DNA of 34,903 bases from Chromatiales bacterium (GCA_024640025.1 JAHEFT010000017.1:1-34903), one strand, 5' to 3'; shown: positions 8,480 to 17,496, numbered from the stretch's first letter. Program-made: numbers and translations. Notes: generated by a model from the letters alone, not told the origin.

Positions 8480-9241
8480 TCAAAATTTCGGATAGTCCTT
8501 ACGGATCTCGGGAAGCACCGCTTCGCCCGCCCGCACCACATCTTCAGGGAAGTCGATTTCAATCCACGGCAAACCGGTCACGTCCTCGAATCCGAACCAG
8601 TCCGGCTGCCGGAGTAACACATTCCGCAGGGCTTCCTCGTGCGGCGCATCGCCCAGGCCTTCAGCCTCAAATCGCGCACATTCTGTTGCAATGGCCGCCG
8701 CACACGCGGGCCCGAAGCGGAAAAAGCCGACCGACTCACCGAGCATATCGTATTTCAACCCGTCAGCCAGCTGCTTGCGGAATTCCACCATGGCGCCATC
8801 ACGCACGGCAATCTTGACGGGTTCATCGCCGGGCGTGAAGTCCCGGTCCAGCAGATAGCAATTTTCAACCGGCGTATCCACCAGCCTTTGCAGGATCGCC
8901 GGGTGGTAGAGTACGTCGGCATCCATCACGATCACCGGGGTCCCCGACTCCAGGGTCTCACGGGCCGCCAAAAGGCTCAGAACACTGCCCTGCTCAAAGC
9001 GCGGATTGAAATGGAACGCCACGTCGGGGCGGGAAAAAAGCGTGCCCACGTGTTCGATAATGAGGTCGGCCCCGTAGCCTACCACCAGGTCGGCATGACG
9101 CACGCCGGACTGGTTCAGCACGTCCAGGTGCCGGTCCAACAGGCTGCGGCCGCCAAACTCCATCAGGCACTTCGGATGCCCTTCCGGATTATGTTCCGCC
9201 AGCCGGCTTCCACGGCCGGCAGCAAGGATAATTGCGCGCAT
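8480..9241 (-). CDS. Stand-alone sugar-phosphate/phosphoalcohol nucleotidyltransferase
   Basis: A 253-residue nucleotidyltransferase with an intact signature loop [14 protein letters not shown] (1-14), K24 in [10 protein letters not shown], metal-binding D107/D109 in [10 protein letters not shown], and a C-terminal [15 protein letters not shown] with D230. This form is close to phosphocholine-type or AEP cytidylyltransferases (LicC/PntC-like). It is the first gene of the minus-strand operon and lies 10 bases before pepM. It could make CMP-AEP, or activate a different alcohol or sugar needed for the acceptor, because pepM carries its own nucleotidyltransferase. No Shine-Dalgarno sequence is visible before the ATG; see the promoter entry. 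Confidence 0.88.
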   Translation of the reverse strand: MRAIILAAGRGSRLAEHNPEGHPKCLMEFGGRSLLDRHLDVLNQSGVRHADLVVGYGADLIIEHVGTLFSRPDVAFHFNPRFEQGSVLSLLAARETLESGTPVIVMDADVLYHPAILQRLVDTPVENCYLLDRDFTPGDEPVKIAVRDGAMVEFRKQLADGLKYDMLGESVGFFRFGPACAAAIATECARFEAEGLGDAPHEEALRNVLLRQPDWFGFEDVTGLPWIEIDFPEDVVRAGEAVLPEIRKDYPKF

Positions 9242-9246
9242 GGCTT

Positions 9247-9252
9247 ATTGTA
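9247..9252 (-). promoter_or_regulatory. Possible -10 box placing the transcript start near the ATG of the phosphonate operon
   Basis: TACAAT on the minus strand lies 5 bases upstream of the ATG at 9241, with no ribosome binding site between. If real, transcription would begin about at the start codon and give a leaderless mRNA. The -35 region (around GCCACT) is poor, so support is weak. Confidence 0.25.
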
Positions 9253-9392
9253 GCGCGAACCGTTTTTTAGTGGCTACGGAGACCGCGCTGTGCAGCACCT
9301 CGATTGCCTCTTCGCCGAAGGCTGATAGACTGGTAGATCAGGATTGACTCGACCGTATTCAGAGCACCACCACCAGACAGAGGATTGCGCAC

Positions 9393-10889
9393 ATGACTTT
9401 TCCCAAACCCGAATTCAAGACCCGCTACGAGAACTTCATCGATGGCCAGTGGACGCCGCCGGCCGGTGGTGAATATTTCGACAACTCATCACCCGTGGAT
9501 GGCGCCAACTTCTGCGAGATACCGCGCTCCAGGGCCGCGGATATTGATTTGGCCATCGCTGCAGGAGAGCGCGCCTTTCCAGCCTGGTCCAAAACATCAG
9601 TAGCAGAGCGCAGCGGTATCCTCCTGAAAATCGCAGATCGTATCGAACAAAACCTGGAAATGCTGGCTGCCGTGGAAACCTGGGACAACGGCAAGAGTAT
9701 CCGCGAATGCCTGGCGGCCGATCTGCCGCTGGCGATCGATCATTTCCGCTACTACGCCGGCGTTATTCGCGCCGAGGCGGGTGATGTGGCCAACCTCGAT
9801 GCATCGACGGTTTCGATGGAAGTACACGAACCCCTCGGCGTGGTCGGCCAGATCATTCCCTGGAACTTCCCGATCCTGATGGCGACCTGGAAACTGGCCC
9901 CGGCCCTGGCGGCCGGCAACTGCGTGGTGCTGAAGCCGGCTGAGCAAACCCCGGCCTCGATCCTGGTGCTGATGGAACTGATCAGTGACCTGTTGCCGCC
10001 TGGCGTACTGAACATCGTCAATGGTTTCGGCATTGAAGCGGGTAAACCACTGGCATCCTCCCCGCGCATCGCCAAGGTTGCCTTTACCGGTGAGACCACC
10101 ACTGGACGCCTGATCATGCAATATGCCTCGGAGAACATCATTCCGGTTACGCTGGAACTGGGCGGCAAGTCACCGAATATCTTCTTCTCCAGCATCATGG
10201 ACAAGGATGATGAATTCCTCGACAAGGCGATCGAAGGCTTTGTGATGTTCGCACTCAACCAGGGCGAAGTGTGCACCTGTCCGTCGCGAGCGCTGATCCA
10301 CGAGTCAATCTATGACGCCTTCATGGAGCGCGTGCTGAAACGCGTCGCCGCGATCAAGCAGGGCGATCCGCTGGATCCCACGACCATGATCGGAGCCCAG
10401 GCTTCCAGCGACCAGCATGAGAAAATACTCAGTTACCTGGATATCGGCAAGGCGGAAGGCGCAGAAGTACTGATCGGCGGTGAAGCGGGCAGCGTTGAGC
10501 AATATCCAAACGGCTATTACATCCAGCCGACGGTATTCAAGGGAAACAACAGGATGCGTGTATTCCAGGAAGAGATCTTTGGACCGGTGGTCAGCGTGAC
10601 AACCTTCAAGGATGACGAGGAGGCCATGCAAATCGCCAATGACACGATCTACGGCCTGGGCTCCGGTATCTGGACGCGGGACATCCACCAGGGTCAGGCA
10701 TTCATCAGCGGCATAGAGGCGGGTCGTGTGTGGGTCAATTGCTACCACCTGTATCCGGCGCACGCTTCTTTCGGCGGCTACAAGAAATCCGGCATCGGGC
10801 GCGAAACCCACAAGATGATGCTGAACCACTACCGCCACACCAAGAATGTGCTGATGTCCTTTGACAAAAACCCGATGGGTTTCTTCTAG
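9393..10889 (+). CDS. NAD-dependent aldehyde dehydrogenase (AldB/ExaC-like)
   Basis: A 498-residue aldehyde dehydrogenase that oxidises an aldehyde to its acid. It has the NAD-site block [19 protein letters not shown] (154-172), [10 protein letters not shown], the catalytic Glu E256 in LELGGKSPN and the nucleophile C294 in [12 protein letters not shown]. The C-terminal ending NPMGFF and the GEVCTC active site match the AldB/ExaC acetaldehyde dehydrogenase clade. GAGG about 10 bases before the ATG serves as ribosome binding site. The next gene is DUF779, a known companion of this clade. The region upstream (9242-9392) is shared with the divergent phosphonate operon. The aldehyde used is not determined by the sequence. 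Confidence 0.94.
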   Translation: MTFPKPEFKTRYENFIDGQWTPPAGGEYFDNSSPVDGANFCEIPRSRAADIDLAIAAGERAFPAWSKTSVAERSGILLKIADRIEQNLEMLAAVETWDNGKSIRECLAADLPLAIDHFRYYAGVIRAEAGDVANLDASTVSMEVHEPLGVVGQIIPWNFPILMATWKLAPALAAGNCVVLKPAEQTPASILVLMELISDLLPPGVLNIVNGFGIEAGKPLASSPRIAKVAFTGETTTGRLIMQYASENIIPVTLELGGKSPNIFFSSIMDKDDEFLDKAIEGFVMFALNQGEVCTCPSRALIHESIYDAFMERVLKRVAAIKQGDPLDPTTMIGAQASSDQHEKILSYLDIGKAEGAEVLIGGEAGSVEQYPNGYYIQPTVFKGNNRMRVFQEEIFGPVVSVTTFKDDEEAMQIANDTIYGLGSGIWTRDIHQGQAFISGIEAGRVWVNCYHLYPAHASFGGYKKSGIGRETHKMMLNHYRHTKNVLMSFDKNPMGFF

Positions 10890-10904
10890 ACCGGCCAGGG
10901 CACC

Positions 10905-11285
10905 ATGTCGCAGCGGGTCGACATCACGGACGCGGCGCGGGAGGTCATCGACCGCCTGCGCGCGGACCATGGTGAGTTGATGTTTCACCAGAGCGGAGGC
11001 TGCTGTGACGGCTCTTCACCGATGTGTTTCCCGCTGGGCGAGTTTCGCCTGGGCGGCAGCGACGTGCTGCTGGGGCGGATTCACGACTGCCCCTTCTACA
11101 TGGCGCGTGATCAGTTCGAACTCTGGCAGAACACGCATTTGACCGTTGACGTAGTCCCTGGGCGGGGCGCGAGCTTTTCCGCGGAAATCCCGCTGGGCCT
11201 GCGTTTCGTGATCCGTTCCCGCCTGTTCAGTGACGAGGAATTATCCACCCTTCCTGCGGTAGAAAATGCACAAGGCTCTGATTGA
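10905..11285 (+). CDS. DUF779 protein
   Basis: A 126-residue cytosolic protein carrying the DUF779 signature FHQSGGCCDGSSPMC (28-42) with a vicinal Cys pair and a third Cys, plus a later IHDCPFYM. The conserved cysteines suggest metal binding or redox chemistry, but no reaction is known to me. DUF779 genes regularly follow AldB-type aldehyde dehydrogenases, as here, 15 bases downstream of the dehydrogenase stop. Its role is presumably to support or regulate that enzyme. Confidence 0.88.
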   Translation: MSQRVDITDAAREVIDRLRADHGELMFHQSGGCCDGSSPMCFPLGEFRLGGSDVLLGRIHDCPFYMARDQFELWQNTHLTVDVVPGRGASFSAEIPLGLRFVIRSRLFSDEELSTLPAVENAQGSD

Positions 11286-11329
11286 TTCCCGTCAGGCAGG
11301 ATTCGCCGATATTAAGGCAGAATACCGCT

Positions 11330-12814
11330 ATGACCCCTCCTGAAAAACAGGACGTTCTGGACGCCCTCGTCATCGGTGCAGGCTTCTCCGGAATCTGCAT
11401 GGGCAAGCGGCTGCTGGATGCCGGCATTACCAACTTCCGTATTTATGACAGGGCCCAGAAAGTCGGCGGAACCTGGTACTGGAACAGCTATCCCGGCGCC
11501 GCCTGCGACGTGATGTCGCATTTCTACTGTTTTTCCTTTGCGCCCAACCCGGACTGGCCGCGCAAGTATTCCCCCTGGAACGAGATCCAGGCCTACTCGG
11601 AGCGCTGTGTCGACAGCCTGGGACTGCGGCCATACATCGAGCTGGGAACAGGGGTCGAACTGTCCCGGTTCGACGATCAAAGCGGGCTATGGGAAGTGAC
11701 GCTGACCAGCGGCGACCAGGTTCGGGCCCGGCACGTGATCGATGGCTCCGGCGCCCTGCATGTACCCCTGACCCCTTATATTAAGGGAGCGGAGACGTTC
11801 GAGGGCGAGCATTGGCATTCATCCTTGTGGCGGCACGATGTTGACCTGGCAGGCAAAAACATTGCGGTGATTGGTTCCGCCGCCAGTGCTGTCCAGATCG
11901 TGCCGGAAATCGCAAAATCAGCAGCCCGGGTCAGCCTGTTCCAGCGCACGGCCAACTACCTGATCCCACGCCACGATCGCGCCTATACGGCGTTTGAGAA
12001 ATGGTGTTTCCGACATGTTCCGCTGTATGGAAAGCTCTACCGCCTGTTCCTGTTTCTCCGGTACGACTGGCTCGCTTACCCCATCGTCAGGACCCCTACT
12101 GAAAATTTCGCCCGCCGTTACGCCATGCGGCAGTTTCGCGGGCTGCTGAAAAAAAGCGGCGCAGATCCCGCGCTGATCGAAAAACTCACGCCGGACTACC
12201 CGATCGGCTGCAAACGTGTCCTGATTTCCGACGAGTTCTTCTCTTCGCTCACGCGGGAAAATGTCTCGCTGATCACCGAGGGTATCGAGCGCATCACGCC
12301 CCGGGGCGTAAAGACCGCAGACGGCCGTGAACACGCGGCGGACGTGCTGGTCTATGCCACCGGCTTCGATACGCAGGGCCACCATACGGATGAGCGGGTC
12401 ATCGGCCCGAACGGCCACTCACTGGCAGAAGCCTGGGCCGATGCACCGATTGCCTATGAGGGCACCATGGTCGCGGGTTTTCCCAATTACCACTTTGTGA
12501 CCGGTCCGAACACCGGCGTCGGATCGACTTCAATCATTTTCATGATCGAACAGGCGGCCAACCTGATCATGAATTGCATCAAGGCCGCTGGAGACGACGG
12601 ATTGATAGCCCCTACCGAAGAGGCCATGCTGGCTTACGACGCTGAAATTCAGGCGGCACTGGCCACCACCGTCTGGGCGACTTCCTGCAGAAGCTGGTAC
12701 AAGCGTGAGGACGGCCACATCACCATCCTCTACCCCTACAACGCACAGACCTACCGGAAGCGGCATCTGAAATTCAACCGGGACCATTTCGAAATTCGCC
12801 AGCGCTTGACCTGA
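11330..12814 (+). CDS. Flavin-containing Baeyer-Villiger type monooxygenase
   Basis: About 494 residues, FAD- and NADPH-dependent. The FAD loop is VIGAGFSGICMG (14-25), followed by the GGTWYWNSYPGAACD block. The Baeyer-Villiger fingerprint FxGxxxHxxxW is present as FEGEHWHSSLW (157-167), and the NADPH loop is VIGSAASAVQIV. The closing ATG region GPNTGVGSTSI is usual. These features predict insertion of oxygen next to a ketone or oxidation of a soft heteroatom; the substrate is unknown. A TTG at 11282 overlapping the DUF779 stop would add 16 residues; I prefer the ATG at 11330, which has AAGG upstream and starts MTPPEKQDVLDALVIGAG. Placed with an aldehyde dehydrogenase, it may form a short ketone or terpenoid degradation route. 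Confidence 0.9.
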   Translation: MTPPEKQDVLDALVIGAGFSGICMGKRLLDAGITNFRIYDRAQKVGGTWYWNSYPGAACDVMSHFYCFSFAPNPDWPRKYSPWNEIQAYSERCVDSLGLRPYIELGTGVELSRFDDQSGLWEVTLTSGDQVRARHVIDGSGALHVPLTPYIKGAETFEGEHWHSSLWRHDVDLAGKNIAVIGSAASAVQIVPEIAKSAARVSLFQRTANYLIPRHDRAYTAFEKWCFRHVPLYGKLYRLFLFLRYDWLAYPIVRTPTENFARRYAMRQFRGLLKKSGADPALIEKLTPDYPIGCKRVLISDEFFSSLTRENVSLITEGIERITPRGVKTADGREHAADVLVYATGFDTQGHHTDERVIGPNGHSLAEAWADAPIAYEGTMVAGFPNYHFVTGPNTGVGSTSIIFMIEQAANLIMNCIKAAGDDGLIAPTEEAMLAYDAEIQAALATTVWATSCRSWYKREDGHITILYPYNAQTYRKRHLKFNRDHFEIRQRLT

Positions 12815-12898
12815 TCCCTTTTTATCGTTGTTTTTCATCCAATTTTTCCCGCAAAAGGGCAATAATTGCGCAAACAGAATTCCCGGCGCCCAGGAACA

Positions 12899-14191
12899 AT
12901 GGAAGAAAAAGACCAGCGCAAATATTTCCGCAACCTGCTGCTGCATTTCAGGCCCAGCACGGTTCCGGAACGCACGCTCAGGCTGTCACTGACCTGGGGT
13001 CTCGGCGGCATGGCCGTTGTGCTGGTATTTCTGCTGATCGCAACGGGCCTGTTGCTGAAGTTCATTTACGAACCCGTGCCGGGATCAGCCTATGACTCAA
13101 TCCTTTACCTGCAGAGCCGGGTTCCCTTCGGGCAACTGCTCAGAAACCTGCACCGCTGGAGCGGAAACGCGCTCATCCTGTTGACCTTCCTGCATTTTTT
13201 GCGGGTCTTTTACACCGGCGCTTTCGATCCGGCCCGCCGTTTCAACTGGACGATCGGGTTGATCCTTTTTGCCGCCGTGGTGTTTTCCAATTTCACCGGC
13301 TACCTGCTGCCCTGGGACCAGATCGCTTACTGGGCGATTACCATCAGCACGTCCATGCTGGATTACCTGCCCGTTGTCGGAGTGGGCATTAAACGGCTGA
13401 TCCTCGGGGGAACAGAGCCCGGCACTGCTACCCTGATGAATTTCTATGCCATCCATACGGCAATCCTGCCGGCCCTGTTGCTCTTCATTTTGCCTTTTCA
13501 CTTCTGGCGCATCCGCAAGGCGAACGGCCTCGTCATTCCACGTTCGCCTTCAGAGGATACCGGGTACCCGGGTCCGCAAGTGGATGCCATGCCCCACCTG
13601 ATCGTGCGCGAGGTCACTACAGCGCTCATTCTGCTCGCAGTGATCCTGCTGATCTCAATGTTTTATAACGCTCCGTTGGCAGACCAGGCCAATCCCGGTT
13701 TAAGTCCCAATCCGACCAAGGCGCCCTGGTATTTCATGGGTATCCAGGAATTGCTGATGCATTTTCACCCCGTTTTCTCTCTGCTGGTTCTGCCATCAAT
13801 GCTCATGGTCGGGCTTTTCGCACTGCCGTACATCGACGACCCGACTGAAACAGCGGGGACCTGGTTCCGTTCCCGCAAGGGCCGGAAGATGGCCCTGATC
13901 GCTATGGGCGTTTCAATAATCGGCACGGTGGCCGGCGTGTTGCTCGATGAATTTCAATTCGGCCTCAACCCGTCCGGCCCGCCCGATATGATCACCAACG
14001 GTCTTTGGCCGTTTGCCATCATCCTGGCGTTCTGTGCGGGATTTTACTTGCTGATGAAAAAGCTATTTTCCGCGACGGGCAGTGAGGTGATCCAGGCGAT
14101 CTTCACACTGCTGGCAACCGCTTTCGTCGTTTTGACCGTCATAGGCATCTGGTTCCGCGGCGCCGGCATGCAATTGATGTGGGCAGGATAA
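12899..14191 (+). CDS. Cytochrome b, fused N and C domains, of a bc/b6f-type complex
   Basis: A 430-residue membrane protein that oxidises quinol and carries electrons across the membrane through two b haems. The haem ligands are H85 and H99 (LHRWSGNALILLTFLHFLRV, a 14-residue step) and H186 and H201 (IHTAILPALLLFILPFHFW, a 15-residue step). The 15-residue step is the cytochrome b6 pattern rather than the mitochondrial one. Residues about 225-430 are the subunit IV-like part, with NPTKAPWYFMGIQELL where PEWY is found in other families. An in-frame TTG at 12866 is rejected because AGGA precedes the ATG at 12899. It forms a unit with the Rieske gene (2-base gap) and the octaheme gene. Confidence 0.93.
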   Translation: MEEKDQRKYFRNLLLHFRPSTVPERTLRLSLTWGLGGMAVVLVFLLIATGLLLKFIYEPVPGSAYDSILYLQSRVPFGQLLRNLHRWSGNALILLTFLHFLRVFYTGAFDPARRFNWTIGLILFAAVVFSNFTGYLLPWDQIAYWAITISTSMLDYLPVVGVGIKRLILGGTEPGTATLMNFYAIHTAILPALLLFILPFHFWRIRKANGLVIPRSPSEDTGYPGPQVDAMPHLIVREVTTALILLAVILLISMFYNAPLADQANPGLSPNPTKAPWYFMGIQELLMHFHPVFSLLVLPSMLMVGLFALPYIDDPTETAGTWFRSRKGRKMALIAMGVSIIGTVAGVLLDEFQFGLNPSGPPDMITNGLWPFAIILAFCAGFYLLMKKLFSATGSEVIQAIFTLLATAFVVLTVIGIWFRGAGMQLMWAG

Positions 14192-14193
14192 GG

Positions 14194-14721
14194 ATGGGGA
14201 ACAAAAAAAGCCAGGAAGCCACAGACTCGGGCGCCCCGATTTCCCGCCGCGTGCTCCTCAACAGAATATGGGCCCTGGCGGGCGGTCTCGCGTTTGCCGA
14301 ACTTATCATCCTGCTGATTGCCTTTTTCAGGCCGCGCAGACCCAGGTCGGATATTTCGGCACAGGACGCGGTCATCATTGCCGGAGCGGTCGACCGTTTC
14401 GAGCCCGGCACGGTCAGCGCCTTTGTCCAGGGGAAGTTCTATCTGGCCCGCCTGGAAGACGGCGGTTTCCTGGCCATGTCCCGCACCTGCACCCACCTCA
14501 GCTGCACGGTTCCCTGGGTGGCCGGGGAAGACCGTTTCATCTGTCCCTGCCATGCATCGGAATTTGATATCCGGGGCGATGTGATCAATCCGCCCGCCCC
14601 CCGGGCGCTTGACCTCTATGCCGTGAGCATCGAAAACAATGTGCTCAAAGTGGACACCGGAAAGCTCACCAGGAGATCTGAATTTTCCACCGACCAGGTT
14701 ACCTATCCGAAAAGCACATGA
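14194..14721 (+). CDS. Rieske 2Fe-2S protein
   Basis: A 175-residue membrane-anchored iron-sulfur subunit that takes an electron from quinol at the Qo site. A twin-arginine-like start ISRRVLLNR precedes one membrane helix (about 25-45), and the cluster ligands are C99-T-H101 and C117-P-C119-H120, with C104 of CTHLSC and C119 of CPCH in the usual disulfide/ligand arrangement. The second box reads CPCHASEF rather than CPCHGS. The start at 14194 has AGGATAAGG directly before it; a start 5 codons earlier would lie in the cytochrome b gene. The stop overlaps the octaheme cytochrome start by ATGA. Confidence 0.93.
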   Translation: MGNKKSQEATDSGAPISRRVLLNRIWALAGGLAFAELIILLIAFFRPRRPRSDISAQDAVIIAGAVDRFEPGTVSAFVQGKFYLARLEDGGFLAMSRTCTHLSCTVPWVAGEDRFICPCHASEFDIRGDVINPPAPRALDLYAVSIENNVLKVDTGKLTRRSEFSTDQVTYPKST

Positions 14722-17039
14722 AGCGGCCATCCAACACAACTTCGACCTGGGAATGGACGGGACTTGCAGCCGCCCTGGTCATCGTGGTGTCACTTCCACT
14801 TTATTACATGTTTTTTGTTAAGAATAATATATATCCCATTGAATTACATACTGAATATAAATTCGTTGGTAGCACTCAGTGCCGCGACTGCCACAACCGG
14901 GAATTCGACAGCTGGGAAGGCTCGCACCACGACCTGGCCATGGCTGTGGCCAGCGAGGAAACCGTGCTGGGGGACTTCAACAACACGGAATTCACCCTCC
15001 ACGGGATCACCTCGCGTTTCTTCAGAAAAGACGAAAAATTCTTCGTATATACCAATGGCCCGGGCGGCGAAATGGGTGAGTTTGAAATCACTCATACGTT
15101 CGGCTGGTTTCCCTTGCAACAATATTTGATCCCCTTCCCCGGCGGCCGGCTCCAGACCCTGCATATCGCCTGGGACTCGCGCGACAACCGCTGGTTCCGG
15201 GTGCCGCCCGAGGGACCCATCGACCCGGACGACTGGCTATACTGGACCAATGCGGCCCAGAACTGGAACGGCATGTGCGCCCAGTGTCACAGCACCAACC
15301 TGGAAAAGAATTACGACCCCGTCGCTGACAGTTACAACACCACCTGGTCGGATATTGATGTCGGCTGTGAAGCTTGCCACGGTCCCGGGTCGCTGCATGT
15401 CGACTGGGCGGAAATGTCTGAAATGGCCAGGCCAGTGACCGCCAACTACAAGTTGGCCGTGCAGACATCCGGTATTGACTCCAGGCAGCTGGTGGAATTG
15501 TGTGCGCCCTGCCATTCACGCCGCGGTGCCATGGGCGATTATCAGCACACCGAAACGGACCTGTTGGACAATTTTCTGCCCAGCCTGCTGAACGAGGAGC
15601 TGTACTTCGCCGATGGGCAGATACAGGATGAGGTATACGTGTACGGATCTTTTACCCAGAGCAAAATGTACCGGCACGATGTGCGCTGCAACGACTGCCA
15701 TGACGTTCATTCGATTGAACTGATCAAAGAAGGCAATGAACTCTGCCTGCAGTGCCATCGAGAGGAACAATACGACACCACCGACCATCATTTTCACAAG
15801 CAGGAATTCGAGCAGGGTGACCCGATACGCTCCGCCGATGGAGAAGTGTTGTTCGAGGTGGGGACTGGCGCACAGTGCGTCCAGTGCCACATGCCGGGGC
15901 GTTATTACATGGGCGTTGACTACCGCCCCGACCACAGTTTCCGGATTCCTGATCCTGCTCTGGATGCCGCCATCGATGCCCCGGACGCCTGCCTGCGCTG
16001 CCACATCGACGAGGATTCCTCGTGGTCGCAGGAAACCATGATCGAGTGGTATGGACCCGGGCGCAGAAAGCATTATGGTGAAATCATTGCCCGCGCCAGG
16101 TCAGGCGACCCGAACGCCGCAACCAGCCTGATCCGTTTGGCGGGCGATGCGCTTTACCCGGTGAACGTGCGGGCCACGGCCTTATCACTGCTGGCCGGTT
16201 ACCCGGGACCCGCGACGCAACAGGCGATGGAAATCGCCCTGATGGATGAAGAGGCCCTGATCCGCCACAGCGCCGTGTCTTCCATCCAGCCCTCCACCCC
16301 GCAGGAACTGGCAAAACTGCTCGGCCCGGTACTCTATGACCCGGTCAAGACGGTTCGTATCGAGGCCGCAAGACGGCTGGCCGGGGATATCAGCCAGCAA
16401 CTGGATGAAGACCAGCGCATGGTATTCCGGGACGTATTGCAGGAGTTTGAAGACGCGATGCTGTACACCGCTGATTTCTCATACTCGCGCCACAACCTGG
16501 GCAACCTGTATGCCAGCCTGGAGCGGCCGGAAGAAGCGATCACGCAATACCGGGAAGCCATCCGGATCGACAATCAATTTTATCCGGCAAAGGTCAACCT
16601 CGCACTCCTCTACAACCAGCTTGGGCAAAATGAGCAAGCCGAACTGCTGTTACGGGAAGTGGTAGCTGCCGAACCCGCGCAATTCGAACTGGCCTATTCC
16701 CTGGGCCTGCTGCTGGCAGAAATGCAAAAGTACCGTGAAGCCGTCCCCTTTCTGGAACAGGCCTCGGCCGGCCTGCCCGAACGGGCCCGTATTCACTACA
16801 ACCTTGGCTTGATTTACCAATACTTGCAGAACATGGTGAAAGCCGAGAGCGAACTTCGCGCCGCGCTCGAACTCGAACCGATGAGCCTGGATTTTCAGTA
16901 CGGTCTGGCCGATCACTATCTGAAGCAGGGACGGTTCGAGGACGCCAGACCGATTGCGGAGGACATGGTTTTCATGCACCCGGAAAACCCCATCGGCAGC
17001 CAGATGCTGGAATTCATCCGGCGCAACACGGGCCGGTAG
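14718..17039 (+). CDS. Membrane-anchored octaheme cytochrome c with HEAT and TPR tail
   Basis: A 773-residue protein with a single N-terminal membrane helix (about 14-34) and eight CxxCH haem sites starting at residues 55, 187, 217, 262, 324, 343, 387 and 425, in the cytochrome c554/multihaem family. After the haem part come HEAT-like helices (about 465-560) and TPR-like repeats (about 585-760). It is translationally coupled to the Rieske gene by ATGA, so it very likely receives electrons from the cytochrome b/Rieske pair in place of cytochrome c1 and passes them to a periplasmic partner. The tail probably binds another protein. A short AT-rich stretch (about 14810-14870) just after the membrane helix differs in base use from the rest. 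Whether it also has its own catalytic haem is not visible: all sites are plain CxxCH. Confidence 0.9.
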   Translation: MKRPSNTTSTWEWTGLAAALVIVVSLPLYYMFFVKNNIYPIELHTEYKFVGSTQCRDCHNREFDSWEGSHHDLAMAVASEETVLGDFNNTEFTLHGITSRFFRKDEKFFVYTNGPGGEMGEFEITHTFGWFPLQQYLIPFPGGRLQTLHIAWDSRDNRWFRVPPEGPIDPDDWLYWTNAAQNWNGMCAQCHSTNLEKNYDPVADSYNTTWSDIDVGCEACHGPGSLHVDWAEMSEMARPVTANYKLAVQTSGIDSRQLVELCAPCHSRRGAMGDYQHTETDLLDNFLPSLLNEELYFADGQIQDEVYVYGSFTQSKMYRHDVRCNDCHDVHSIELIKEGNELCLQCHREEQYDTTDHHFHKQEFEQGDPIRSADGEVLFEVGTGAQCVQCHMPGRYYMGVDYRPDHSFRIPDPALDAAIDAPDACLRCHIDEDSSWSQETMIEWYGPGRRKHYGEIIARARSGDPNAATSLIRLAGDALYPVNVRATALSLLAGYPGPATQQAMEIALMDEEALIRHSAVSSIQPSTPQELAKLLGPVLYDPVKTVRIEAARRLAGDISQQLDEDQRMVFRDVLQEFEDAMLYTADFSYSRHNLGNLYASLERPEEAITQYREAIRIDNQFYPAKVNLALLYNQLGQNEQAELLLREVVAAEPAQFELAYSLGLLLAEMQKYREAVPFLEQASAGLPERARIHYNLGLIYQYLQNMVKAESELRAALELEPMSLDFQYGLADHYLKQGRFEDARPIAEDMVFMHPENPIGSQMLEFIRRNTGR

Positions 17040-17059
17040 AATTCCGCGAACCAGTGGAA

Positions 17060-17482
17060 CTAGCGTACGGTGCAGGCGCCAAAAACCAGGAAGCCTATCT
17101 CCTCTCCCGCTGCAGTCAGCGTCATGCTGCCGGATTCTTCCGAGATGATGGCGCTCCATGAGTACTGCCCGTCATCGCCCTGCAAACTTAACCTCCCGTT
17201 AGGCAGGTGATCTACTGATTCAATTTTGGAAACCCGATTATCCTTGTTCTGCCGGGTCGTGGAAACGGTTTGAGTCTTGAAATCCACTTCCGAAAAAACC
17301 GGGAGGTTAAAATTCCATGGCGGCCCGGAAACACAATCCTGGGATTCTGCACGGCATTCGGTCGCAAAAAGAGAGGCGCAAACCAGGGGTTTGGATCCGT
17401 CGAAGTCACCGGCTGAAGAGGCCAGCGGTGTCAAGGCGGCGATGAGAAAGGTAACCAGGCTGGAACTCATTGATTTCGTCAT
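17060..17482 (-). CDS. Secreted protein of unknown function
   Basis: A 140-residue protein starting MTKSMSSSLVTFLIAAL with a signal peptide probably cut after LASSA. The mature part has about five Cys residues (CASLFATEC, CVSGPPW, FGACTVR), which could form disulfides, and a beta-rich pattern (GRLSLQGDDGQYSWSAII). I do not recognise the family. GAGAGGTGTGAA precedes the ATG; an upstream extension of 38 codons overlaps the glycine-zipper gene and looks non-coding. It lies 14 bases after that gene and is convergent with the octaheme cytochrome gene, with no clear hairpin in the 20-base gap. Confidence 0.75.
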   Translation of the reverse strand: MTKSMSSSLVTFLIAALTPLASSAGDFDGSKPLVCASLFATECRAESQDCVSGPPWNFNLPVFSEVDFKTQTVSTTRQNKDNRVSKIESVDHLPNGRLSLQGDDGQYSWSAIISEESGSMTLTAAGEEIGFLVFGACTVR

Positions 17483-17496
17483 TTCACACCTCTCGT

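Noticed and set aside
12815-12898. T-rich stretches with short inverted repeats after the monooxygenase as a terminator
   Set aside because: Stems are 3 to 4 base pairs only, too weak to call.
14810-14870. AT-rich patch inside the octaheme cytochrome gene as an internal promoter or transfer scar
   Set aside because: The reading frame is uninterrupted and codes a plausible linker after the membrane helix; there is no second gene start there.
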